Source: CAYQAE01 sp964415445 [NCBI: uncultured archaeon] | GTDB taxonomy: Archaea; CAYQAE01 | Direction: 5' to 3' | Assembly: GCA_964415445.1 (NCBI GenBank) | Contig: CAYQAE010000001.1 | Coordinates: 84,903-90,505, forward strand | DNA length: 5,603 nucleotides | Shown: piece after piece, positions 1 through 5,603 of the stretch | Numbering within the stretch: position 1 is the first letter of the stretch | Layout of the letters: each line of letters starts with the position of its first letter | Notes under the pieces: model-generated | The model's input: the letters and a program-made list of their open reading frames with translations, nothing else | Database searches by the model: none | Told to the model about the DNA's origin: nothing | Position numbers and translations under genes: made by a program

Positions 1-290
1 GTATTTGGCATATCTAATACTGTGGTAGTGCCTCCTGCTATTGCAGAAGATGAACCTGTGAAAAAATCTTCTTTGTGGGTGAAACCCGGATCGCGAAAAT
101 GCACATGTAAATCAACTCTGCCAGGTAGAATAAACTCTTTTTTTGGAATAATTACTTTATCTGCATCTAAATTTACATCTGATTTTGATATTTTTGCTAT
201 TTTTCCTTCATTTATCAAAAGAGCAGCGTCTTGAAATTTATCTCCTACTAAGACTTTTGTTTTTTTAATTAGGATATCATATTTAGTCAA
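1..290 (-). CDS. pyrC: Dihydroorotase-family amidohydrolase, N-terminal part (3' end outside window)
   Basis: About 96 N-terminal residues are visible. They begin [16 protein letters not shown] if the TTG at 288-290 is the start. The short beta-strand start and the INEGKIAKI stretch are typical of the small beta-sandwich that flanks the TIM barrel in cyclic amidohydrolases. Next come [20 protein letters not shown], then [14 protein letters not shown] and DMPN at the left edge. The two histidines of HVH are the expected zinc ligands. The Arg after HVHF and the Asn of MPN are expected to bind the substrate carboxylate. In the family this enzyme cyclises carbamoyl aspartate to dihydroorotate, the third step of pyrimidine synthesis, in the cytoplasm. 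The start rests on three points: an in-frame TAA lies at 300-302, no ATG occurs in the N-terminal part, and TTG follows an AAGGG. The carboxylated lysine and later histidines lie outside, so allantoinase or hydantoinase is not excluded, though the signatures fit dihydroorotase best. Confidence 0.85.
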   Translation of the reverse strand, partial: MTKYDILIKKTKVLVGDKFQDAALLINEGKIAKISKSDVNLDADKVIIPKKEFILPGRVDLHVHFRDPGFTHKEDFFTGSSSAIAGGTTTVLDMPN

Positions 291-349
291 ATTTATCCCT
301 TAGTAAAAATAAAGTAAGTGTTTAAGATAGTTTAGAGGAAATTATTATA
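291..349 (-). other. Intergenic gap between the surface-protein gene and pyrC
   Basis: Fifty-nine bases separate the TAG of the giant gene from the proposed TTG start of pyrC. I see no convincing hairpin. The minus strand carries an AT-rich CTTTATTTTTA-like stretch (about 304-314). It could be a weak archaeal TATA element for pyrC or a T-rich termination signal for the upstream gene; the sequence does not decide. The gap is wide enough for pyrC to have its own promoter, and short enough for read-through. Confidence 0.5.
297..301 (-). promoter_or_regulatory. Possible ribosome binding site for the TTG start of pyrC
   Basis: The minus strand reads AAGGG, then six bases, then TTG. The spacing suits a Shine-Dalgarno element, but the match to the archaeal anti-SD complement (GGAGGTGA) is only partial. 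It supports the TTG start mainly because no other usual start codon is available between the upstream in-frame stop (300-302) and the conserved domain. Confidence 0.4.
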
Positions 350-3300
350 CTATCCAAATACAGTTCTGCCTTCCATACCTTTTTGTGCTTCTTCTTCAGC
401 CTTTTTACAAAGCTCTATTGCAGTATGGAATTCTTCGCTTTTATATGCATCTTTTGCATCATTAAATAATTTTTCTGCTTTTGGAGTTGTTATTCCCCGC
501 TCTAGCATATCATCTTTTACATGGGTAATAGTGTTATATGCTTCGATCATAATTTTTGATTTATTAGTTAGCTCTTCTTCTGCATCTAACATCATAGCTT
601 TTGCTTGTGCATAATCTCCTTTGTCGAATATATTTCTTGCGTCTTTTATTTTATCATCATATTTCTTAATTGGAAATCCATATTCTTTTCTCTCATCTAC
701 TAGCTCAATTACTGAACCTATTGCTGCATCTGCTTCATGTTGTATATCTTCAGCTTTGTGACGTGATTTAACCACTCCTAATAAGGCCCCCATAGCTGCA
801 CCAATTACTACTATTATTGCAATAATTTGGGTCCAAGAAGTTCCTCCACCACCTGAAATTTCCTCTTCTTGGATATCTGTAATTATTCGATTTGCTTCAT
901 TTATTGCAGCTTGATATTGGCCCTCATCAATTAAATTACTAACATTTTGAAGTCTTGAATTATATTTTGCAACATCAATTGTGGCTGATGCAGCTTTAAT
1001 TGCTTCATCTGCTTCAAAATACCAATGTCTTGCCCAATCTTTTAGGGATAAATTTACTACTTCAAAAGTTTCTGTTTTTCTAGTCTTAATTTCATTTCCT
1101 TCATCATCTTCTACAAATATAGATACAGTCCACTCTCCTAGATAATCTTTGTAAGCTGTTCCTGCTACTTTTGAATCAGAAATGGATAGTGTATAATTAT
1201 ATTGGAATATTTTATTACCAATATTGATCATTGAGACATCATCACGAACAGGCGAGCCTTCGGAATTTGTTATTTTAATTAGGGGCTCAGTTGAGATATA
1301 TCCATTATCTTCTACTTCAATTGTAATTACTAATATCTCTGAAGTATCATATGAATCTAATGTGAAATCTTTAATTTCGGGGAGAGTAGTATCAGCAACA
1401 TCGATAGATACTGATGAAGTTGTTTTGATAATTCGTGATAAGTTATCCATAGCATAAGCTGTCATAGTAAAGATATCATCACCCGATGAATTAAAATTTG
1501 AAAATGTATATGTAAAATTAACTTTTAGTTGATTTAGAGGTGTTATATTTACTACACCTTCACCTAAACTATAGTTGAATGTTCCATAAGGTGTATCTAA
1601 TTCAAATGTAATATTTACAATTGGATTAGTGTAAGATATGACTGCTGCAGCGAATTTTACGGCATCTACGTTTAACTCGACTGCTTCAGATAAAGACACA
1701 TTTGCCAAAACTGCTGTTGTGATTTCTTTAATTTCAAATGTTTTATTATCTGATCCTGTATTTTGACCAACATCTTCTACTTCAACTAATACGTTGTATG
1801 TTTTTAGGTCAAATAAATTCGAAAACCAAAAGTTATAAATTCCAGAACCATTTAGGAGACTAGTAGGTGTTATATTTTTGTAAACAAGAATACTAGGATC
1901 GTTTTTATTTACATCAGTAATTTCTTCAGTAGTATTGTATACATATAGGATTATTGAAGTTATATTTTCTGAAGTTTCTGTAATATCTACAGATACTGAA
2001 ATATTTTGCCCAGGATAAGCTTCTTCAGGATTTATAACAAGACTGTTAATTTGTGGTTCTATAGTATCATCTACTTCAAAATAAAAAGAAAAGTTTCTTT
2101 GTCTGTCATTTGTATCATTAGTAATTACTATTAATTCATAATCATTAGGTTGTAACCAAATATTTAGGTCAGTATAGTTAATTGTCCAATTGACTAAATC
2201 ATTTGTATAGGATCCAGAATAAGTTGCAAAATATTGAGATATTTGGGATTCACCTTGTTTTATTACAAAACTTACATTATCGACTACAGCCACAGGACGA
2301 GTAATTTCCGCTCTAAATAGCATATGTTCTATATTATATTCTATTGTAGATGTATTTGTATTTAATTCAGAAATTGAGTCATTGTTAAATATATATAAAT
2401 TAACAGACACATCTCTTATTTCAAAAGCAGATAAATTAGCACTAAAATTTACATTATTGGTATCATATGCTACTATTGTGATATTATATGTCTTAACAGC
2501 TGATAATGACGAGAAGGTAAAATTATAGATTCCAGAGCTAGATACGGATGAATTTGTAATATCTACACTAGTTCCATTAACTATTAATCTCAATTGTGTT
2601 AGAATATTTGATAAATCAGTAACATTTACAGATATTTTTATAGGATCATTTGGAAGATATTCAGTTGCATTTGGAATAATTGTATGTATTTTTGGAGCAA
2701 TAGTATCTACAACTGTCAGATCATAGCTATCAGATATAGTTTTTCTCCCTGAGGTATCATTTGCAATAACTACAAACGAATGTCCTCCCAATTCACTAAT
2801 AGGGCCTATTAATGCAGTATATACTTCTCCATCTGGTGCAGATGTATTTGTATAATTTAGGGATGATCCATTTTCAAAAGTTAGTTGGAATATAACATTA
2901 TATATATCTCGTGTAACTTTAGATACTGTAGCATTTAACTCAACTATGTCATAATTTACTTCAACATCTGGTTCACTTGTATAGATAACTTCTGATATAT
3001 TAACTTCTGATACATTTAATAATTGTAAAAATGTAGTATTGATATTTCCTGCTTTATCTTCCATTTTTATATACATCTTATACGAACCAAGATTTGAAAT
3101 TGATAAAGAAAAATTATATGGGCCATTTGTAGATGTTAACTCTTCTGGAAAGATATTTAGTTCTGCATCTGATTTATTTACAATTAAAATTAGTGATTCA
3201 AAATTATTTGATAGATCATTAACAAAAACAGTAATATTTTGTACTTGATCTGGCAATACATTTTCATAAGGCACATTATAATTCGAAAAATATGGATCTT

Positions 3301-5603
3301 TTGTATCTTCAACTGTAATTATTGATGAATTGGAATAAGTTTCAGTTAATGTTGAAGTGTTAATATATATTTCAACTGAATATATATTTGAAGATGTAAA
3401 ATATTCATCAAATGTCCCTATTGTCCAATTATATTGATATGCATAGTTTTCTGTACTATTAAATTGCTTTTTTAATGTTTCATTTGGGTAAAACAAATTA
3501 AATTGAACATCGTAAATTATACTTTCATTATTTGTGATATTAACAGTCATTTGAACGATATCCTTACCTAATTCAATAGTTGAAGATGTATTTATCCAAA
3601 CATCATACTGTGCTACAAAAATTGTAATTGAAGGATTTTCTTCTGTTCCGTTTGTATCCTGATATGGGTTAGTTCCATCACTTGCATTAATTTGTATAAA
3701 ATAGTCACCAACTTCAGATAAAGTGAAATTAAATTGGAAAATTCCACCAAAAGCATCACTATTAATTGTTTGATTGTAAGGTATATTCACAATTGATGTT
3801 GGTGTACTATTAGCATAAAAAACAGTTAAATTTACTGTAGGAAAAGTAGCATCATCAGTTACATTTGTCATAACTACTATTGTTGTATCAGGTGCTTGTG
3901 TTTGATCTGATATATTTATCCAATGAATTTTAGGGGCGGTTTCATCTACTAATGTTATTGCATTGGTGAATGTTTTTGAGCTAGGATTTCCTGAACTATC
4001 ATTTGCAATTACTATTATATCATAAGTTCCTTTTGACCATATATTACTTGAAAATTCAGGTGTTATATTTCTATAAGCACCAAATGCGAAATAAGTCTCA
4101 AAGGTATGGTTATAAGTTCCATTATTTATAATGTAGTAGACTGTATCTCCATCAACGTCAGTTAAAGTACCATTATCTGTAATTTCTACACCCATTTCTA
4201 TTGTATCTTCATTTAATCTAATTGATGATGGCTCTCCATCAAAATCAATACCATAATTATTGGGATCTATGTTAGGTCCTTCTGTATCTTTTATTGTAAA
4301 TATGACTTCAGAAGTGCTTTTTGTGTTATTAATGTTATTAAATTTATCTTCAATTATTAAATAATACTGCCATTGACGACCCGCAGCCAGATGATATGTA
4401 CTTCTAGTTCCTGTTTCATCATACCAATCTGTTAGATATTTTCTGTGGTCTGGAGTTTGAAGTTCATCATCTAGATCTGGTATTGAAAAATTATACCAAT
4501 AATAATTGGGATCATTTGGATCCAACGATTTATCTATTAAAAAATTCTCATAATTATATATGTCGATTGTAAACCAATCAGATTGACCTTCAATCCAATA
4601 TTTTATTCTCATTCCTGAATCTTGACTTCCTGTATAAGTTAAATTATAATCATCACGAATTGTAAAATTAATTGTAAGATTTTTTTCAAGTTCTGTTGCT
4701 TCTTCTTGTTCAATTACAACTATAGTTGGAGTATAATTATCATGGATAACTCTTGAGATTATTGATGTATTTATCCAGTTGTTAGATGTATCATTAACAT
4801 ATATTTTGAATTCTAAATTATCCGTAGTATTTCCTACTTGAGTGGGATCTAATGAGATATTATAAATATAATTCTCACCAATTGGATATTTATCCATTGT
4901 TGAATTCCAAGTATCTCCATCATCTAGGTCATTAATTTCTAATAATGCTGTATCTGTTTCAATTTCATCAGATACATTAATTGTGGCTACAAAGTTTGGA
5001 GTTGGGAAATATATATCACTTACATTCCAAAAATTAACTTCAGGAGTGCTATTATCGACTCTAAAAGTCCAATAAGAAGACGTTATAAAATTTAATCCGC
5101 CTACTGTAGCATTAAATTTAACATAATATTCTCCTTTAATATTTGTTGAAGAATATGTGGTGTTTGTCCAAATTGAATTGTTATATGGATTTGTTAAATT
5201 AACTAATTGAATTTTATCTGCATTTGATAGATCTAAATTTGAACTTGAATTATCAGCGTTCCAGATTAGGGCAGTTAATTCTGTTATGTTTTCTTCTGAA
5301 AATATTTTTGTTGTTATATTTAAATTTTCATTAGGCTTAATCCAGTTTATTTCAGTTTCTATTCCTTTAAGGCTAACTAAATCATATCTTGCTCCGGTTT
5401 CAGATTTAGCTTTAGTTGAATTTATTGAAGCTACATATATGGATTCTGGAACATATAATCCACAACGAGCATCTCCTGGGGATTGAATATATCCAAATAA
5501 TGCAAGAATAGGTTTATCGCTTGTTATATAAAATTCATGGTCAACATTAGTATCCCTAGCTACAATATGGGGATCAGTACTATTTACATATCCTGTCCAA
5601 TTA
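350..5603 (-). CDS. Giant cell-surface protein with alternating Ig-like modules, one C-terminal membrane helix and a helical cytoplasmic tail (5' end outside window)
   Basis: The frame is open from the right edge to a TAG at 350-352, giving 1750 visible residues. Residues here count from the in-frame ATG at 4895-4897; 235 more coding residues precede it, so that ATG is internal. Order of parts: an N-terminal beta-rich region with an ITSDKPILAL stretch; Ig-like modules, several opened by D-x-x-x-P linkers (upstream copy at 5042-5056, then residues 53, 204, 318, 531, 731, 944, 1169); an extracellular helical unit (about 1284-1345); a Gly4 linker (1349-1352); a membrane helix (about 1355-1376) followed by KSRHK; and a helical tail to 1515. 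Many modules end in an (N/E)D-x-x-G-N-like turn common in prokaryotic Ig-like domains. I count about 87 N-x-S/T sequons outside, one in the tail, and one cysteine on each side. It is probably a type I surface, adhesion or S-layer-associated protein anchored by its membrane helix. The family is not recognised; ligand and function are unknown. Confidence 0.93.
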   Translation of the reverse strand, partial: NWTGYVNSTDPHIVARDTNVDHEFYITSDKPILALFGYIQSPGDARCGLYVPESIYVASINSTKAKSETGARYDLVSLKGIETEINWIKPNENLNITTKIFSEENITELTALIWNADNSSSNLDLSNADKIQLVNLTNPYNNSIWTNTTYSSTNIKGEYYVKFNATVGGLNFITSSYWTFRVDNSTPEVNFWNVSDIYFPTPNFVATINVSDEIETDTALLEINDLDDGDTWNSTMDKYPIGENYIYNISLDPTQVGNTTDNLEFKIYVNDTSNNWINTSIISRVIHDNYTPTIVVIEQEEATELEKNLTINFTIRDDYNLTYTGSQDSGMRIKYWIEGQSDWFTIDIYNYENFLIDKSLDPNDPNYYWYNFSIPDLDDELQTPDHRKYLTDWYDETGTRSTYHLAAGRQWQYYLIIEDKFNNINNTKSTSEVIFTIKDTEGPNIDPNNYGIDFDGEPSSIRLNEDTIEMGVEITDNGTLTDVDGDTVYYIINNGTYNHTFETYFAFGAYRNITPEFSSNIWSKGTYDIIVIANDSSGNPSSKTFTNAITLVDETAPKIHWINISDQTQAPDTTIVVMTNVTDDATFPTVNLTVFYANSTPTSIVNIPYNQTINSDAFGGIFQFNFTLSEVGDYFIQINASDGTNPYQDTNGTEENPSITIFVAQYDVWINTSSTIELGKDIVQMTVNITNNESIIYDVQFNLFYPNETLKKQFNSTENYAYQYNWTIGTFDEYFTSSNIYSVEIYINTSTLTETYSNSSIITVEDTKDPYFSNYNVPYENVLPDQVQNITVFVNDLSNNFESLILIVNKSDAELNIFPEELTSTNGPYNFSLSISNLGSYKMYIKMEDKAGNINTTFLQLLNVSEVNISEVIYTSEPDVEVNYDIVELNATVSKVTRDIYNVIFQLTFENGSSLNYTNTSAPDGEVYTALIGPISELGGHSFVVIANDTSGRKTISDSYDLTVVDTIAPKIHTIIPNATEYLPNDPIKISVNVTDLSNILTQLRLIVNGTSVDITNSSVSSSGIYNFTFSSLSAVKTYNITIVAYDTNNVNFSANLSAFEIRDVSVNLYIFNNDSISELNTNTSTIEYNIEHMLFRAEITRPVAVVDNVSFVIKQGESQISQYFATYSGSYTNDLVNWTINYTDLNIWLQPNDYELIVITNDTNDRQRNFSFYFEVDDTIEPQINSLVINPEEAYPGQNISVSVDITETSENITSIILYVYNTTEEITDVNKNDPSILVYKNITPTSLLNGSGIYNFWFSNLFDLKTYNVLVEVEDVGQNTGSDNKTFEIKEITTAVLANVSLSEAVELNVDAVKFAAAVISYTNPIVNITFELDTPYGTFNYSLGEGVVNITPLNQLKVNFTYTFSNFNSSGDDIFTMTAYAMDNLSRIIKTTSSVSIDVADTTLPEIKDFTLDSYDTSEILVITIEVEDNGYISTEPLIKITNSEGSPVRDDVSMINIGNKIFQYNYTLSISDSKVAGTAYKDYLGEWTVSIFVEDDEGNEIKTRKTETFEVVNLSLKDWARHWYFEADEAIKAASATIDVAKYNSRLQNVSNLIDEGQYQAAINEANRIITDIQEEEISGGGGTSWTQIIAIIVVIGAAMGALLGVVKSRHKAEDIQHEADAAIGSVIELVDERKEYGFPIKKYDDKIKDARNIFDKGDYAQAKAMMLDAEEELTNKSKIMIEAYNTITHVKDDMLERGITTPKAEKLFNDAKDAYKSEEFHTAIELCKKAEEEAQKGMEGRTVFG
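377..757 (-). other. Cytoplasmic tail with two helical repeat units (residues 1381-1507)
   Basis: Unit 1 (about 1381-1442) runs from AEDIQHEADAAIGSVIELV through YDDKIKDARNIFDKGDYAQA to AEEEL. Unit 2 (about 1443-1507) runs from YNTITHVKDDMLERG through AEKLFNDAKDAYKSEEFHTA to KKAEEEA. Equivalent positions are 61-63 residues apart. The pattern of charged amphipathic helices with a small-residue, G-x-Y/E-x-F turn resembles TPR-like or coiled-coil helical repeats and suggests a protein-binding platform. The tail ends in EGRTVFG. The partner is unknown. Confidence 0.65.
770..835 (-). other. Transmembrane helix (residues 1355-1376)
   Basis: The segment from WTQIIAIIVVIGAAMG to LLGVV is the only strongly hydrophobic stretch of about 20 residues in the visible protein. 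It follows a SGGGG linker (842-856) and is followed at once by KSRHK, so by the positive-inside rule the long Ig region is outside and the last 139 residues are in the cytoplasm. No LPXTG or PGF-type sorting motif is seen. Confidence 0.9.
863..1048 (-). other. Extracellular membrane-proximal helical hairpin (residues 1284-1345)
   Basis: It begins at LKDWARHWYFEADEAIKAAS and ends in QEEE, with a beta-to-helix switch after the last Ig module. The heart reads YNSRLQNVSNLIDEGQYQAA, a helix then a G-x-Y turn then a second helix. It resembles the two cytoplasmic units (IFDKGDYAQAKA and AYKSEEFHTAIE). It likely forms a stalk or oligomerisation element outside the membrane. Confidence 0.6.
1052..1393 (-). 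other. Terminal unpaired A-type Ig-like module (residues 1169-1282)
   Basis: Linker DTTLPEI, strand VITIEVEDNG, then KIFQYNYTLSIS (equivalent to the G-I-Y-N-F strand of the other A modules, about 60 residues after the linker Asp), ending in WTVSIFVEDDEGNEIKTRK and FEVV. No B module follows; the chain passes directly into the helical membrane-proximal unit. It has the lowest sequon density of the A modules, which may reflect its position close to the membrane. Confidence 0.7.
1394..2068 (-). repeat. A-B supra-repeat 4 of the ectodomain (residues 944-1168)
   Basis: Module A (about 944-1056) has linker DTIEPQI, then YPGQNISVSVDITETSENIT, with an insertion around EEITDVNKNDPS, and GIYNFWFSNLFDLKTYNVLV, ending in VEDVGQNTG. 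Module B (about 1057-1168) has LNVDAVKFAAAVIS and IVNITFELDTPYG, with I1096 18 residues after D1078, and ends in TAYAMDNLSR. At about 225 residues it is the longest of the four supra-repeats. Confidence 0.72.
2069..2707 (-). repeat. A-B supra-repeat 3 of the ectodomain (residues 731-943)
   Basis: Module A (about 731-827) has linker DTIAPKI, then PIKISVNVTDLSN, LIVNGT and GIYNFTFSSLSAVKTYNITI, ending in AYDTNN. Module B (about 828-943) has IEHMLFRAEITRP and VDNVSFVI, where H858 replaces the usual Asp and V875 follows 17 residues later. It is the most divergent B copy and is about 13 residues longer than the first two. It ends in LIVITNDTN before the next VDDTIEP. Confidence 0.72.
2708..3307 (-). 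repeat. A-B supra-repeat 2 of the ectodomain (residues 531-730)
   Basis: Module A (about 531-627) has linker DTKDPYF, then ITVFVNDLSNN, LILIVNKS and GPYNFSLSISNLGSYKMYI, ending in MEDKAGNIN. Module B (about 628-730) has VNYDIVELNATVSK and IYNVIFQLTFEN, with V668 again 18 residues after D650, and ends in VVIANDTSGR. This A module and the next share near-identical cores (NDLSNN...LIVNKS against TDLSNI...LIVNGT), pointing to a fairly recent duplication. Confidence 0.75.
3308..3946 (-). repeat. A-B supra-repeat 1 of the ectodomain (residues 318-530)
   Basis: Module A spans about 318-427: linker DETAPKI, then VVMTNVTDDATFP, then GGIFQFNFTLSEVGDYFIQI. Module B spans about 428-530. It has no D-x-x-x-P linker and reads YDVWINTS, LGKDIVQMTVNI and IYDVQFNLFYPN. 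B is recognised by D446-x-V448 with a second V (464) 18 residues after the D. The B module ends in SIITVE before the next DTKDP linker. This is a protein-level repeat; the DNA copies have diverged. Confidence 0.75.
3947..4288 (-). other. Ig/cadherin-like module with a DVDGD turn (protein domain, residues 204-317)
   Basis: It opens with DTEGP and contains TDVDGDTVYYIIN (about 246-258). D-x-DGD-x-x-x-Y turns of this kind are common in prokaryotic Ig/cadherin-like domains and often bind calcium. It ends in YDIIVIANDSSGNPSS, the classic last-strand turn of bacterial-type Ig domains. The following linker is VDETAP. Confidence 0.6.
4289..4741 (-). other. Expanded Ig-like module with an aromatic and acidic insertion (protein domain, residues 53-203)
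   Basis: It opens with DNYTP and reaches the next linker (DTEGP) only after 151 residues, against about 100-115 for other modules. The first strand, LTINFTIRDDYNLTY, and the last, YYLIIEDKFNNIN, are canonical. Between them (about 96-178) lies an unusual stretch rich in Trp, Tyr, Asp and Pro, including YWIEGQSDWF, DPNDPNYYWYNF, DLDDELQTPDHRKY and TDWYDETG. The Asp clusters could bind calcium and the aromatic residues could form a ligand face; both are inference. Confidence 0.6.
4742..5056 (-). other. Ig-like module opened by DNSTP (protein domain)
   Basis: About 105 residues, from DNSTPEVNFWNVSDIYFPTP to ISRVIH. The opening D-x-x-x-P linker, a P-x-x-x-F/I-x-A-x-I-x-V-S-D strand and a later FKIYVNDTSNNW strand-turn match the A-type plan seen further on. 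The in-frame ATG at 4895-4897 falls in the middle of this module, another sign that it is not the translation start. Confidence 0.6.
5057..5341 (-). other. Ig-like module without a D-x-x-x-P linker (protein domain)
   Basis: About 95 residues starting near NWIKPNENLNITTKIFSEE and ending in SYWTFRV, just before the next module's DNSTP. The alternating polar/hydrophobic pattern, an ELTALIW strand and a GEYYVKFNATV strand fit an Ig-like beta-sandwich. It carries seven sequons, including DNSS, VNLT, NNS, TNTT and FNAT. I could not assign it securely to either module family described further along the protein. Confidence 0.55.
5342..5603 (-). other. N-terminal visible beta-rich region with an ITSDKP motif (protein domain, partial)
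   Basis: This part of the giant protein contains HEFYITSDKPILALFGYI, then SPGDARCGLYVPESIYVAS. An x-x-SDKP-(I/V)-x-(A/V) strand followed by a G-containing turn and a LYVP strand recalls surface domains of the IgGFc-binding N-terminal type, where 'TSDKPV'-like strands recur. That resemblance is from memory of the pattern and is tentative. The only ectodomain cysteine seen in the window is here (RCG). The domain is cut by the window edge. Confidence 0.35.

Noticed and set aside
22-234. A 70-codon plus-strand open frame starting with ATG at 22
   Set aside because: It lies entirely antisense to the dihydroorotase gene, whose minus-strand frame carries clear catalytic signatures. The plus-strand product has no recognisable features.
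304-314. A confident promoter or terminator in the intergenic gap
   Set aside because: The AT-rich stretch is too unspecific in such AT-rich DNA. There is no hairpin and no clear BRE-TATA pair, so it is mentioned only within the gap entry.
559-567. The N-K-S sequon at residues 1445-1447 as a glycosylation site
   Set aside because: It lies after the membrane helix in the predicted cytoplasmic tail, where N-glycosylation would not occur.
1224-1457. Plus-strand open frame of 77 codons
   Set aside because: It is opposite the surface-protein gene. The beta-like look of its translation is a mirror of the Ig-module coding pattern, and it has no start context.
3039-3248. Plus-strand open frame of 69 codons
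   Set aside because: It is antisense to supra-repeat 2 of the surface protein, with no ribosome binding site or recognisable product.
1052-5056. Nucleotide-level tandem repeats within the giant gene
   Set aside because: Recurring short strings such as those coding the D-T linkers come from protein-level repeats with reused AT-rich codons. I found no long exact DNA repeat suggesting recent slippage or a repeat array such as CRISPR.
5286-5486. Plus-strand open frame of 66 codons
   Set aside because: It is antisense to the continued surface-protein frame near the right edge, which shows consistent Ig-like coding and sequons.

Overview
The window is AT-rich (roughly 30% GC by eye) and holds two genes on the minus strand. 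Both are cut by a window edge. The organism is most likely an archaeon. A giant surface protein has an Asn- and Thr/Ser-rich ectodomain packed with N-glycosylation sequons, almost no cysteine, a single C-terminal transmembrane helix without an LPXTG-type sorting signal, and a helical cytoplasmic tail. The neighbouring gene appears to use a TTG start. An AT-rich lineage such as Asgard/Lokiarchaeia-like archaea or Thermoplasmata relatives would fit, but the sequence alone does not settle the phylum.

Layout, read 5' to 3' on the minus strand. From the right edge (5603) to 350 runs one open frame of at least 1750 codons ending in TAG. It encodes a chain of Ig-like beta-sandwich modules, a short helical unit, a Gly-rich linker, one membrane helix (770-835) and a tail of about 140 residues with two more helical units. 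The frame has no stop up to the right edge, so the true N-terminus and signal peptide lie outside. A 59-base gap (291-349) follows. Then comes the N-terminal part of a dihydroorotase-family amidohydrolase (290 to the left edge), recognised by its zinc-binding HxH motif and the following RDPG, AGGTTTV and DMPN signatures.

The main observation is the internal architecture of the giant protein. Its central and C-proximal ectodomain is not a run of one repeat but a strictly alternating array of two module families. Family A is introduced by a D-x-x-x-P linker, mostly DTxxP. Family B lacks that linker and has its own spaced D-x-V / N-V-x-F-x-L signature. The order is A-B-A-B-A-B-A-B-A, with a period of about 200-225 residues. 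A second observation is that a similar helical hairpin unit occurs once outside and twice inside the membrane. The pairing with a pyrimidine-biosynthesis gene looks like ordinary co-orientation; nothing in the sequence links their functions.
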